Source of the DNA: Sphagnum magellanicum
Taxonomy: Eukaryota > Streptophyta > Sphagnopsida > Sphagnales > Sphagnaceae
DNA length: 64,000 nucleotides
Direction of reading: 5' to 3'
Assembly (NCBI GenBank): GCA_021904315.1
Contig: CM038918.1
Location: forward strand, 9,997,349 to 10,061,348
Made by a program: the position numbers and the translations under genes. Positions 34,800-47,060 of this stretch are shown piece by piece. Within the stretch, counting starts at the first letter, position 1. Every line of letters begins with the position of its first letter. Below the pieces are notes generated by a model that saw only the letters and a program-made list of their open reading frames with translations, did not search any database and was not told where the DNA came from.

Positions 34800-37700
34800 A
34801 TTATATAAAGTATGATCATTGAAGCATACCAACACATGTTTCCCACGAAGGTTATTATAAATCCCATTCTCTTTCAATGATTTATTCATGAAAAACACAC
34901 ATGCCCTCTTCAAACACAACTATGTTAACACATGATGAACAACATTCTTATAAAAGTAACAAAATTTAACCGCACACCTTTTTATTACACTTGCAATTAT
35001 AATACATTTTTCCTTAATTGTTTGACCCATTTCATGTATCTTATAATATCATGTTGGTTTAGATCACCACATTTTAAACATTGGCATCTTGTTGAATAAT
35101 CTTTAAACATGCATTGTGTTTCCACATTTTGCATACATGTCAACCAAGTTAATTTCATAAAGTGAGATATAAATCCCATCCACTTTCAAATGTTCTATTC
35201 ATCAACATACGCCTATTCATTTCAAGTACAATGAACTCATCAACAAATGCATTTAAAAACCCCACAAAAGTAAAAAAATTGGTTGCACATTTGTTATTAC
35301 ATAACACTAATAATCTAACTACAACAATTCAACAATAAAATAATCAAACAACAATTGTAACACAATAACATTGGATCAACAATATCATTAAAAAAATACT
35401 AGCATCAATATAGCACCAACAACATTTGAAAACAACTACAATAACATACAAGGAACAACACATGAAAAGTAATAACACAAAAAGAACATCAACTAATTGA
35501 TCTAGGTTCCAAGGAGGATCCAAGGAAAAGAAAATTGATTTGTTTTGTGCAATGACATCACTAACAATGCATTTAACAATGCCACAAAAGCAAGAAGATT
35601 TGGTTGCACACCTTCCTATGGCATAATAACTAATACAAATTTATAATCACGACAACATTGAAATAAAACAACAACACAACAACAACATACAAGGAAAAAC
35701 AACACATTAAAAGTAGTAACACAAAAGCAATAACATTTAACAACAACACAAGAATATCAACTAGCTTAAAGTTTCAAAGAGATCGATTGCTTCATCACCA
35801 ACCCCATCCTAGGAACCAACTTGAATGAATAGGTGTACGCATGAGCTAAAATTTCATATTCAAAAGATGAAAGAATAAATCAAAATAGTTAATGCCACAT
35901 TCACCTTGATTTGAAATTGTTCAATTTGAATTTTCTTGGCCATTCGTTGGACAAATTTTTACCACATTCGCTTATGTGATAAATAATGGATGTAAACCAC
36001 TAAGGTAAGGTTTTAGATCATATAAATGAAAGCAAAATGAAAAGGAGTGAAGGTAATATATTTTGATAAGCTATATTTTTTTGGTGTATGAGAAATCAAT
36101 CACATGATGTGCTTGGTGAGGATGGATCAAATGGAGCTTGTTACATAAAGTTGCAAATTTGAAAGGTAAGAGGACAAGAAGTGGAATTTTTTATCATGTG
36201 CAATAAAATTGTAACAATGTAAATTTGAAATCCAAAGTTTCTTACATATGTTTTAGTTTTGATGTCAATGGTTTTTTTTGTGATTATGTTTGTAATATCT
36301 AGTATATTATATCAACATTCACATTTACTCAATTATCAAATACATGTCATGTTTGGTAACATAATGTCAATATCAAATTTGGTGTGAAGTTCATTATTCA
36401 ATGTTGTAAGTTTTGGTGTGCAACTCCTTTTATATTGATTTAAAGATTGAAATAAGGCGTACATTGAATTTCATGGACAATATACATAGGTGTGTGATGC
36501 ATGACCTATTACTAATTGCATTTGATCCCAAAAAAAATGTTGTTGATTTGTGTGGTTGATAAAAGGCATCAAACATAGTTATGCAAGGTGGAGTTAGTGA
36601 TTTGTTTAGTACATCAAAAGAATGATCTAGGGGTGTTGTTGGATATCATGGTGGAGATTAAAAGGGAGCGTGCAAAACATATCAAGATGAACTTAAAGTT
36701 CATATAACATAAACAATGACCAAAAATTTCTACAAGTAATTAGTAGTGTTTCTCAAATCTATTGATTGTAACATATCTATCGGTTATCCTTGATTAATCA
36801 CATTTTAACAACATCATGAAAGCATGTAAGGTTTTTTGAACTTGAAGTGTAGTGGCATATTCTAAGTCAAAAAATTAGTTATTGGTTGTCAGTTGATTGA
36901 CATTTGTGTGCATTGTGTGCCACACTCAAGTGTAGAAGCTCATTATTAAAAAATAATAATTTGGTGATGATCAATGTGATTGTGGTTGTCACCATGACAC
37001 CATTGGCCTAAAGGATATTGGTTGATTTATTCTTGAATTGTAATGAAGATCATGTAAAATCGAATTACAAACAAATAAAATACATCAAAAGTGATTGCAT
37101 GATAATCATGAGGTTTCATCTATTACATTGTTGTTTATTATCAATCAAAATAATCCCTAATTGAACTAACATCCATTCATTTTTCAACATAATCTAATAA
37201 AGTCCATGGGTAACCAAATAAATTTATAATTTAAAATAATTATTCATTGGTGTCCATCCCCAAGTGTACATCGTGGAGTTTAATGGACATGGGGTGGTGC
37301 ATGATGAAACTCTAATGGACCTTCTTAATCATTCTAATTCATTAAGATTTTCATTAAAAATGTTCAAAATCCACTAGAATGGAGACCCCCCCTTTCCCTT
37401 GGAATGTATGGTGGTTTGGGGACAAGTTTTGTAGTAGTGTAAATTGAATGCATGTATAGCCATAGTCGAATGTAGTTGGGGTGATAACGGGGCTACCATT
37501 TGAACAATGCAAGGGTAATTATAATTAAAAAGATGACCTACACGTGTTCCTTTTACATAAACATTGTCAAAATTTCTTGTACCAAGCTTGGAAATCCTAT
37601 GAGGTCTAGATGTATTGTAGGGGGAATTTAGAGTGGATTAATAAAGTAATGCATGTAAAGTGATTAGAATGTAGGTGGAATGTAGATGGAAATACAATGG

Positions 37701-38704
37701 ATTTATAATGTGATGCACATAAAGCGATAATGAAATGTATGTGGTATGTAAATGAAACCCAAGTTGATGTGTCTTATACACCATGTTAGAATTCTTCTAA
37801 GGTTTGTATAAAATGTATACAGACCCAAAGTGGATGGGAAAAATGTAATATAAGTGGAACTAAAGTGAAATATAAATGAGAATGTGTGTGGAGCTTGAAT
37901 GGAATGTATGTGGGGCGAAACTAGGGTTGTCATTTGAAACATGTGGGGTAATTATCAATAAGGGAACAACCTTCCCTTAGTTGTAGGTGTTATAAGGTTA
38001 GTTTATTTTAACTTTTCATTCAATTCCATCATAATTCATTTGAGTGACATTTGTTTCAAGTAATAACATTATAGGTTCTCATTATATTCATCTTTTATCA
38101 AGTACATAAATTACTATGGCAAGAATGATTCATGCGAGTTTTGTTATTGTCATTTTTACAAGAAAGATGCCCTTCACATGAAAACATCATGTGGAGAAGG
38201 GGAAAGGTGCAAATAGTAATAATGGAAAGGGTCATTACAACAACACAAGCATAAGGAAATCCCTTTCTAAATTTTGGGCTCGATTATCAAATAGGAGTGA
38301 TTTAAGGACCCCATTAAACAATGAAGTGTTTCCACCTATGGGCATAAGTGTGATAACCAACATCCTAATTTAAATGTTGGGTTAATAGTGTTCAATTATC
38401 AACCTCAACCCATTATATAGCCTTAAATAAAATAACATCAATCCAATTTGGTGAGTGAGATTTTAGTCCAACCACCAAGAAGCCATTGCCATACAACAAC
38501 AAATTAGACCTATAGTTTTCAATGTTATTGCACCAAAAAATGGAATTAAAATTTTGCACTAACCATGTTCCTTTTATATGAAAAAATCATTGATGTTCAA
38601 GGTTAAAACAGAGAAGGCGAAGGCAAGATCCCGCTATGCCCACATGCAGATAATGGTGCATCAAGCCCTACTCATGATCAAACTTGTCAACACACTACTA
38701 CCAA
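34800..38704. other. AT-rich gene-poor DNA with a duplicated block
   Basis: A block at about 35,227-35,547 is repeated at 35,548-35,790: ATGCATTTAA, CCACAAAAG, TTTGGTTGCACA, then an AACAACA-rich tail, then ACATCAACTA. A weaker third copy lies near 34,930-34,990. Two related segments near 37,480 and 37,920 share a TTTGAA-C-ATG, then GGGTAATTAT pattern. No gene is supported. Confidence 0.55.
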
Positions 38705-40950
38705 AGTGGGGTGTAATTTACTAGCTTAAATTACTATGGGACCTTAAAAGTGAAATAACTTCATTGCATTTTACTAATTTCACCTGCTGAAAATTATTTC
38801 ACTATAATATCACTATGTAGACATCATGTTTCATTACTAATTAACATAATTCAATGTTACAATTTACTATAACAAATAGGTTTATTTCTATGTTTTTAAA
38901 AATATTATCTATGCTAGTTTATGATATACCCTATATTATTTTAAGTTACTTTAGTTATTTTAACTTATATTTTACGTTATTATAGGCTATTATAAATTAT
39001 TTTATCCTAAGCATAATAAATTTAAAATAATCTAAAACAAAATATAATGACCTAAGGTAAAAATTACTTAGAATAAAAAATAATAACCTATGAACAATAA
39101 TTTATAATATAATAATCACCAATAGTTGTAATATAACATATAATAACCAACAATAACTTATAATACAATAACCATTAATAACCATTCATAAAATAGCCAT
39201 CAATAACCACCAATAAAATAACCACCAATGGCTTTCAACGGAATAATCACCAATAGCCACCAATAGCCATTAATAAAATAACCACCAATAGCCATTAATA
39301 GAATAGCCACCAATAGTCATTAATAGAATAACCACAATAACCATTAATAGAATAACCATCAATAACCATTAATAAAATAGCCATCAATAGCCATTAATAG
39401 AATAGCCACCAATAGCCATTAATAGAATAGCCACCAATAGTCATTAATAGAATAACCACCAATAGTCATTAATAAATTAATCGCGAATATCCATTAATAG
39501 AATAACCACCAATAACCATTAATAGAATAGCCACCAATAGTCATTAATAAATTAATCACGAATATCCATTAATAGAATAACCACCAGTAGCCATTAATAG
39601 AATAACCACCAGTAGCCATTAATAGAATAACCACCAGTAGCCATTAATAGAATAACCACCAGTAGCCATTAATAGAATAGCCACTAGTAGTCATTAATAG
39701 AATAGCCACTAGTAGCCATTAATAGAATAGCCACAATAGCCATTAATATAATAGCCACCAATAACCATTAATAGAATAGCCACCAATAGCCATTAATAGA
39801 ATAACCATCAATAGCCATTAATAGAATAGCCACAATAGCCATTAATAGAATAGCCACAATAGCCATTAATAGAATAGCCACAATAGCCATTAATAGAATA
39901 GCCACAATAGCCATTAATAGAATAGCCACCAATAGCCATTAATAGAATAGCCACAATAGCCATTAATAGAATAGCCACCAATAGCCATTAATATAATAGC
40001 CACAATAGCCATTAATAGAATAGCCACTAATAGCCATTAATATAATAGCCACAATAGCCATTAATAGAATAGCCACCAATAACCACCAATAACTATTAAT
40101 AAAATAACCATTAAAAAACATTAATATCCACAAATAGAATAAGTATTAATAGACATTAATAACCACTAATAACACTAATAAAAGAACAACTAATAGCCAT
40201 ATATTATAATTGCTTAAGATTGCCAAAAATAATCTAAAATGAAATAATTTCTAATAAACAAAAATAACTTAAGGTGAAATAACTTTCAATAGCCAAAAGT
40301 AACTTATAATAGCTACAAATAATTTAAATTGAAATAATTTACAATAGCCAAAAATAACGTAGAATAAATAAAAAAACTTACATTTGCTGAAAATAGCTTA
40401 AGGTGAAATAAGTTAAAATAACCAAAAGTAATTAATAATAACTACAAGTAGTCTAAATTGAAATAATCTACAATAGCCAAAAATAACATAGAATAGCCAA
40501 AAGAACTTACAATAACTGAAAATAGCCTAAGGTGAAATAAGTTAAAATGGCCAAAAGTAATTTATAATAACTGCAAGTATTCTAAATTGAAATAATTTAC
40601 AATAGCCGAAAATAACATAGAATAGCCAAAAGAACTTACAATAACTGAAAATAGCCTAAGGTGAAATAAGTTAAAATGGCCAAAAGTAATTTATAATAAC
40701 TGCAAGTATTCTAAATTGAAATAATTTACAATAGCCAAAAATAACATAAAATAACCCAAAAAACTTACAATAGCTAAAAATAGCTTAAGGTGAAATAAAT
40801 TAAAATAGCCAAAAATAACTTAAAATAACCAAAAGTAATTAAAAATAGCCATAAATAGCCGTAAAATAATGTAGGGTGAAATAATTTCAATTAATGAAAA
40901 ATAGTCATATAATAATTGAAAGTGGTTTAACATAGGTAGTATTATTATCT
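38705..40950. repeat. Satellite-like AT-rich block of nested tandem repeats
   Basis: The left edge (38,705-38,812) matches the window's first 160 bp in inverse orientation. From about 39,160 to 40,110 a 24-25 bp unit (ATTAATAGAATAGCCACCAA plus TAGCC, with CC/C length variants) repeats about 35-40 times. From 40,268 to 40,783 four units of exactly 129 bp follow, starting at 40268, 40397, 40526 and 40655, each beginning CTTAAGGTGAAATAA or CCTAAGGTGAAATAA. The two 129-bp units starting at 40526 and 40655 are almost identical. There is no coding frame. It is more likely a non-autonomous mobile repeat or local satellite than centromeric DNA, since a separate copy is present at the window start. 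Confidence 0.85.
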
Positions 40951-43900
40951 TAAGAAAAAAAATCCATTTATTAAACTTTTTTTTTCAAAAGAATGGTCAT
41001 TGAAATGTTATTGAATAATGATATTCAACTTTTTTTTTGTTCAAATGATTTTAAACTTTCAAAAATAAATAAATGTAATTATGTACATTATTGAATTTAA
41101 AAAAAAAGTAAACTCAAATCATTTCATTTGAACAAAATCTCAATAAGATATGAATTTTCAAAGTTTATGTTTAGTAGTGACAAACAAGGGGATGTTCAAG
41201 CTAAGTTGGGATGTTTTTGCAACAACACCCAATCTAAAACTAGTTGGCATTAATGTTCCTATGCTTTGCCAATTAGTGTTGTGAATAAATGAAGTGAATA
41301 TGTTACACCTTGGAGCATTTGTAATGTAAATAATTGTACTCCACTTGATGTTCCTTAACACATGTAATTAAAAACCTTATCATGTTGCATATAAACATGT
41401 TGTTTGAATGTGTGATGGTAACTAGTTCCATTAAAAGTTGGCACAAAATGCACCATCTTTCATCCCAAGTTTAAAAGAAAAGTGATTGAAAACTTGGGAT
41501 TGCAAGGGTAATTGTTTATGAAAGAGCATTGGGAATATGGACTTGGCACAATTGTGTGTAAAGGGATGGTAGATGGTGATGGTGACCAAGGTATTCAAGT
41601 GAAATGTGAACTCATGGTGCTAAAACCCTTGTGTAACCCATATTCAAACTTTGGATGAAGCATGTGTGCCTCCAATAATCAACAACACATATGTCATGTG
41701 GGCAAGCGAATGCATGTTATTGGAATTTCATGTGGAACACCTAGTTAGACACAACATTTTTGGAGATGACATTTATATACCCCCATCATAATATGTTGTA
41801 GTTAAAGACCATGTCATTAATAAGGACAATTTTTGGCATCATATTGACACTTGTTGATTTTTTTACTACATCAAACATTCCATCTTGTGTGTAATTTCCT
41901 TGATTTATGGAATGACAATATGCCAAATTTATTGCATGAAAATGTTTACCTTGGTGGGATTTTGAATGTTATGTGCAACTAAGTGGAATAGACTAGGATT
42001 CATGAAAGTAGTGGAAGTGGTCTTCCATTAGTAGTGTGCAAGGCAACACACACACACACACTCAAAATTGAAAACACTTTTCAACTACTCAAACTTCTAA
42101 GTCCAAAATGGCCCTAATCCACTTATAAAAAATTATGGCAATCCACTCATGATGGTTTCCATTCAATTTCCACCAAAAAAAAACTCCACCCAAAAAAGGT
42201 TTTAACATTCCATTTACAAAAAAATAGATTGAAAAAACCATAAGATTTTATCCTAAAAAAAAATCACAAGGTGTAAGAAGGGGAGGTTTTAAAGTGTATT
42301 CCTTAAGAATGAGAGGGTTTTTACACCTAGAAGATGGTGTAAGATCCTTTCTATTCATAAAAACATGTGTGAACATTGAATCTTTCCTCTTTGCTTGGAG
42401 GGATATTCACATATCTAAAGTACCCTCCAAATACATTTAGGAAGTTTCTCCAAATGTTTTAAATGTAGGTTAAAGTGCTTAGGTATTGGTGTTCCCGATA
42501 TAAGGGGATATAAGGGGTTAGATGAGGCAAGCTTATTATTTTTTAAAACAAAGTAAAGTAGTGGCTTTGATAATATTAAATATGATTTCTTTCATCATTT
42601 TTTTTACACAACAAATGGTTGTTATATAAACACTGAACACATGATGATCATGGATTTATTGGCTTGACATGATTAAATTTCAAAACTTAAATCCATTATA
42701 CTTACCCTACATGGTTTCCATGGTTGTTGATTACATTTGTCTATCATATAATATCGAATATTCTTTCTCCCCATTTTTGCAAAATTAAGTAATAATAAAT
42801 GTTGTAAAAGGTCTCAATACGATAAGGGTTCAAAAACTAAAAAACGTGCCAAAAAAAATTACTTACATTTATTGCCAAAGTCTTGTATATATATTTTTAT
42901 TGTTGAAGTTGATTTTGATAAATAGAATAATTATTTGACCCCTAAATGTTGAACTTAAAAGGTATTACAATAATGTAAAAATTTGTTTATGTGAATCACA
43001 ACAAAAATAATAAATGAATGATCATAATGTTATAGTCAAGAATGTAAGGTTACTTGAAGGAGTGCTTATCTTTGTTCAATATTGTAGTACCTTTTCAAGT
43101 TTAGCACTAAGGTGTTGAATAATTAATTTAATTCTCAATTCTTAATTCAGCGGTTCAAATTTGAATTTTGAAAATTTCAGCACTTTGTATTAAATTTATC
43201 ATAACCAAATGTTTATAGAAGAAAAGCTTAATGCTTTTGTGGTTAGGTGGTTAGTAAGTTATTGCTGAAAGCTTGGTTGGTTGCATGAATTTTTTAAATT
43301 TTCATCATCACTAAGTATTAATATCCAAAAAATTCAACTAATTAAAAAATAATTTAATTTTTGTTAAACCTTAAAAGGTACTACAATATGCTAATTATGT
43401 TGTTGCATTGAGCAAGCATAAGCAAGATCCAACTCCTTCAATAGGATTACCATCACCACAAACCCTATACCCAAAACATTAAAGATGTAAAATGTAAATT
43501 GATATTGTTATTTCCTTCATCATTTTATCACTTTCAAGTAATGCATCCATTCCTTGTTTTCCACACATTCTAATTTCTAATCTTCAAGGGAAAATTGTTC
43601 AATTTCCTTCTTGCAATACAATGTTCTTTTTGTTTACATGGTTGGCACAATTCAATATTATATCATGGTGAAGTGGAATTTGTTCACCATGGCTTAACAT
43701 GACCAATCTCATTTCTTTGTGTCATATGCATAATCCATTTGATATCTATGGTACTCAATTTGCATCTTGAATGTATTGCAATTACTTCAAACATTTTCAA
43801 GAACGAACATAAACCTATACACACTTCATAACCTTTATAATGGGAAACAATGTTCAATACTTTTTTCCAACAAACGACCTAGTGACATTCACAACATCAA

Positions 43901-44727
43901 TGGAGCTCATTCACATTTCCTATGGTGAAGACAACCCATCAATCACATTCATGTCTAATAGTTTTAACAACAAAATTCCACGAAATTACTTCATAGTTCA
44001 ACTACCTAGAACATGGAAAGTTTCATGGAGCTAGGTTGAAGATCCAGTTGCTCTTACAAAAGTGCCCTTTGATGCAAGGGTGAAACTCTAAAACCAAAGC
44101 CCAATCCTAACCACTATTGCAAATAGAAAGTGGACATCATGCATGTTTCAAGTTTCTCAACAAATACACCAAAGATGGTTGTTATAAGTTCCATCTATCC
44201 ATTGTTTTCTCAAGGTTGAAAACCTAAATTACCTATACCCATAACTGGTGGTTTAATAAGTGAAAAGCCACACCCTTTCAAGACACCACAAATCGTTGGC
44301 CACTTCACTATCTCTACCATTTCTTTGCAACCTTGTATCCTAGTGAAGTTCTTATCAAAAGGCGAAAGCAAAAGTTTGGCAAAAGCTACTTCACTTGGCA
44401 CATTCATGAAGGATCTTCCAAGAGGAGATCAAATAATAATCTCCACACCTGCATATTAGTGTGACAATAAAAAGGTAAGTCCTTCCCTTCCCCCCCTCCC
44501 CACCCCCCACCCACAAAAGAAAAATGATATAAGTTCTAGTAACTTGAGAGAAGACTTTGTGTTTTTCAATCTTACATGATTTGTTAGATGCTTTGCGGAC
44601 ATGCATGTTTAGTTTGCAGGAAATAGACTCTAACTCCCCACCCCTCCCTTGACCACCACAAGGTGTCTTTGGAAGTGCTCACAATTCAGTTCAGCTCCAA
44701 GGTCTCCTATTTTAAAGATTAATCAGC
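40951..44727. other. AT-rich gene-poor DNA
   Basis: No gene is supported. It contains a short CA run (about 42,049-42,060), poly-A/T tracts and a C-rich run near 44,490-44,512. The region 43,840-44,400 is less AT-rich and has short open frames on both strands but no domain I recognise; it may be a decayed gene or transposon fragment. Confidence 0.5.
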
Positions 44728-45447
44728 ATGGTAGGGAAAGATTGGGTAGGAGGTGTACCACCACCACTTGACAAAAGGCGGAAAAGTTCTAGGAAACCAT
44801 CTAAGAAACTAAAGCCATACAAAAAGTCGGATTTGGTAGTGAAACCTGAAGCACCCAAAGCAGCAGAAAATAGTCATCCTATTGACAATGCTGATACATC
44901 AATGGCAAAAGTTGAACCTGAAATCGAACCTGAAAACATAGAAAACAAACCTGAGAGTGAAACACTTGCTCCTGTTGCAGATGATAATAACCCCATAATA
45001 ATTGCAAGAAAGGTCAAGAAACCCAAGAAGAAAATGAGAAAACCTAAGTATCCTATGGACATTGTGAGACATAACCCAGAAGTCGCAGAACAGAAACAGA
45101 TACGCTTGATGCTGTTCAAAGCAACAACAGATTGTTCTCTCATGGAACGAGAAAGGTTTGATTATCTTACCCATTTGAATCTCAGAAGTCGCATCAATAC
45201 AGGCCCCAAGTTTGCCTCTAAAGACCTAAACGTGATGAGGAAAGCCAAGATGAATTCAAGAACAGTTCTTGAGACTAGAATTTGGCAACGCAAAGATGTC
45301 ACTGACAAGGATGTCATTAATCTGCGAGCAAAGTGTAGCCAATACCCACATGTCCGTTACAAAATCTGCCCATGCTTTACCTTATTAGATATCCCTCCAT
45401 TCCCAATTTCCAAGCTACCCCGCTTGGTCACACCCACATTCCAGTGA
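44728..45447 (+). CDS. Unrecognised lysine-rich protein, single-exon ORF, 239 aa
   Basis: This is the longest clean frame outside the spliced genes. It starts MVGKDWVGG after a non-coding-like upstream region. Residues 16-33 are very basic (KRRKSSRKPSKKLKPYKK), residues 40-85 are acidic and Pro/Glu-rich (EPEIEPENIENKPESE), residues 93-107 are basic again (KKPKKKMRKPKYP), and the second half looks more ordered (MERERFDYLTHLNLRSR, LETRIWQRKDVTDKDV). The basic clusters fit nuclear signals. I recognise no family. It may be a lineage-specific gene, or one exon of a larger gene, since a donor-like site near the end cannot be excluded. The base composition is less AT-rich than the flanks. Confidence 0.5.
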   Translation: MVGKDWVGGVPPPLDKRRKSSRKPSKKLKPYKKSDLVVKPEAPKAAENSHPIDNADTSMAKVEPEIEPENIENKPESETLAPVADDNNPIIIARKVKKPKKKMRKPKYPMDIVRHNPEVAEQKQIRLMLFKATTDCSLMERERFDYLTHLNLRSRINTGPKFASKDLNVMRKAKMNSRTVLETRIWQRKDVTDKDVINLRAKCSQYPHVRYKICPCFTLLDIPPFPISKLPRLVTPTFQ

Positions 45448-46020
45448 TCACGGTTCCACAGTTCCACCTCCATGGTCTAAGGTCAGTTGTCTAAGGTCAG
45501 TAGACATGAATCCGATGCTTGCAGGCACTCTTTTAACTTCATGTTACTGGGGTGTTTCATGAAGTTATGACTTTGATGAAAATTGCTAATCATTTTTTTT
45601 GCCTTTTAGCAAAATACAAAACATACATGCGACAACAATGTGCATGTTAACATGACGCAAAGAAAAATATCTACGTGCAATAATGCTGATTTGAAACACA
45701 AAACTTTGATGTGTTTTCAAAATAGATGACCAAAACATTTCTCAATGGCAAGTGTTTCTATGAGAACAATACAGGTATAGATTTTTCTTATCATATACCT
45801 CATGAAGGAGTATTGATTGACTTCATGTAATACAACGGTTGTTGAGAACTTTTTAAAAAGCCAACAACCCAAATCAAAGTACCTTGATGAAAAACAAAAA
45901 TCCCATGTTGAATATCAAATCCCATATTCTGCAAACCATTGTCTGCAATATCCGCAAGGTTCTTCAGATTTCATTTGCCCCATTGAAAAAATTCTTCAAA
46001 GTTTCACTTATCTTCAGCAA
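45448..46020. other. Spacer, no clear gene
   Basis: No gene is supported. A frame from 45,826 runs into the duplicated block at 46,021 but lacks a convincing start and any known domain. Confidence 0.45.
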
Positions 46021-46381
46021 GGTTCTTTTGATTGTCCAGAAAACCCTTTTGCTCAGTTGAACACACCAAGTATTTGCAAGAACTGGGTTAATTTCATGTG
46101 GGAAAAGAAACCCAATTTTTCAGGATCACAAAAAAAACAAATGTGTAGCAAACAAAGAGCTCCGAACCCTAAAGAACGAAATTCTTCATTTGCCTTCTTC
46201 AGGAAGGTTCCTTAGAATGTACCAAAAAACCCTTTTGCTGATTTGAATGCACCAACTGTTAGGAAAAACTGGGCAAATTTCTGAGGAACAAAGAAACCCA
46301 GTTTTTCAGGATACAAAAAAGAAAACCAATTGTTGTGTAGCAAACAAAGGGCTCCAAACCCTAAAACTGAAATTCCTTTAG
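46021..46381. repeat. About 180-bp tandem duplication with a partly open frame
   Basis: Two copies (46,021-46,201 and 46,202-46,381) share CCCTTTTGCT, AAGAAACCC, TTTTTCAGGAT, TGTGTAGCAAACAAAG and GGGCTCCAAACCCTAAA-type motifs. The left copy is open in one frame, and the right copy has a stop and length changes in the corresponding frame. It may be duplicated transcript-leader sequence or a fragment of an unknown gene. Confidence 0.7.
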
Positions 46382-46654
46382 AAATGTGATGCAAGATTTC
46401 TTGCAGTCGTGGGGGGGGATGAGGACACATGATAGTAAAATACTCACCTGCAAACCAGCACTTAATCTTCTTCATCGTCTCTTGATTTCACAGAATTGAA
46501 ATCAGTTCAAATTTTGTGAAATCCAGACTGGGTTGAAGTATTATTTTTCCTCAGACAGACTTTGGTGACATTCTCCTTCTTCTCCTTCTTCTTCTTCTGG
46601 TAAAGGTTCCTTGCTTGCTGTAACTTGCAAAACAAAATGACCCCGCATTGTTCT

Positions 46655-46722
46655 TGATCATCATCATCGTCGTCGTCGTCGTCGTCGTCGTCTTCTTCTT
46701 CTTCTTCTTCTTCTTCTCCATG
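46655..46722. repeat. Trinucleotide microsatellite (CGT)n(CTT)n
   Basis: A run of about ten GTC/CGT-type triplets passes straight into about ten TTC/CTT triplets. Translated on the minus strand it yields Asp and Glu runs, which gives spurious acidic ORFs. Confidence 0.9.
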
Positions 46723-46844
46723 CTGTAACATCGTTTTGCTTTCAAGACTTGCAATGGTACAAAACAGATTTAGATTGATGGGTGTCTTGAGCTTTCAGCA
46801 TTAGAACATGCAATATGTCTTCTTCTTCTTCCCTGTGGAAACCT

Positions 46845-46946
46845 AAACCCTAAGCCTGAATCTTCTCTCTTTCTCTTTTCTGTAATTGAGGACCAGATGA
46901 GCTTTAACCCCAGCCGAAAACCCTAACCCTAAACCTTAAACCCTAA
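46845..46946 (+). promoter_or_regulatory. Telo-box cluster upstream of the NIFK-like gene
   Basis: AAACCCTAA occurs at 46845-46853, 46918-46926 and 46938-46946, with further CCCTAAA copies between the last two. In plants, telo-boxes near the transcription start mark ribosomal-protein and ribosome-biogenesis genes. They lie 115-216 bp before the start codon of a nucleolar protein gene, which fits. The run is too short and degenerate to be a telomere. Confidence 0.65.
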
Positions 46947-47060
46947 TTTGTGGTTTTCTGGTAAGTGGGGATGAGATCAAGAAGACCTTGCAGAAGAAGA
47001 GTTTCTATTGTTTGCAAGTAAGTACACAGCAAGCTTTGTGAGAGTTTTTCCTTGAAGGGC

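Noticed and set aside
39160-40783. Possible CRISPR-like array
   Set aside because: Units are contiguous with no distinct spacers, strongly AT-rich, variable in length and in a eukaryotic context. It is a satellite.
46507-46754. Asp- and Glu-run open frames on the minus strand
   Set aside because: They are produced by the (CGT)n(CTT)n microsatellite and have no supporting context.
46917-46946. Interstitial telomere or chromosome end
   Set aside because: There are only a few degenerate CCCTAAA units directly upstream of a gene, so promoter telo-boxes are the simpler reading.
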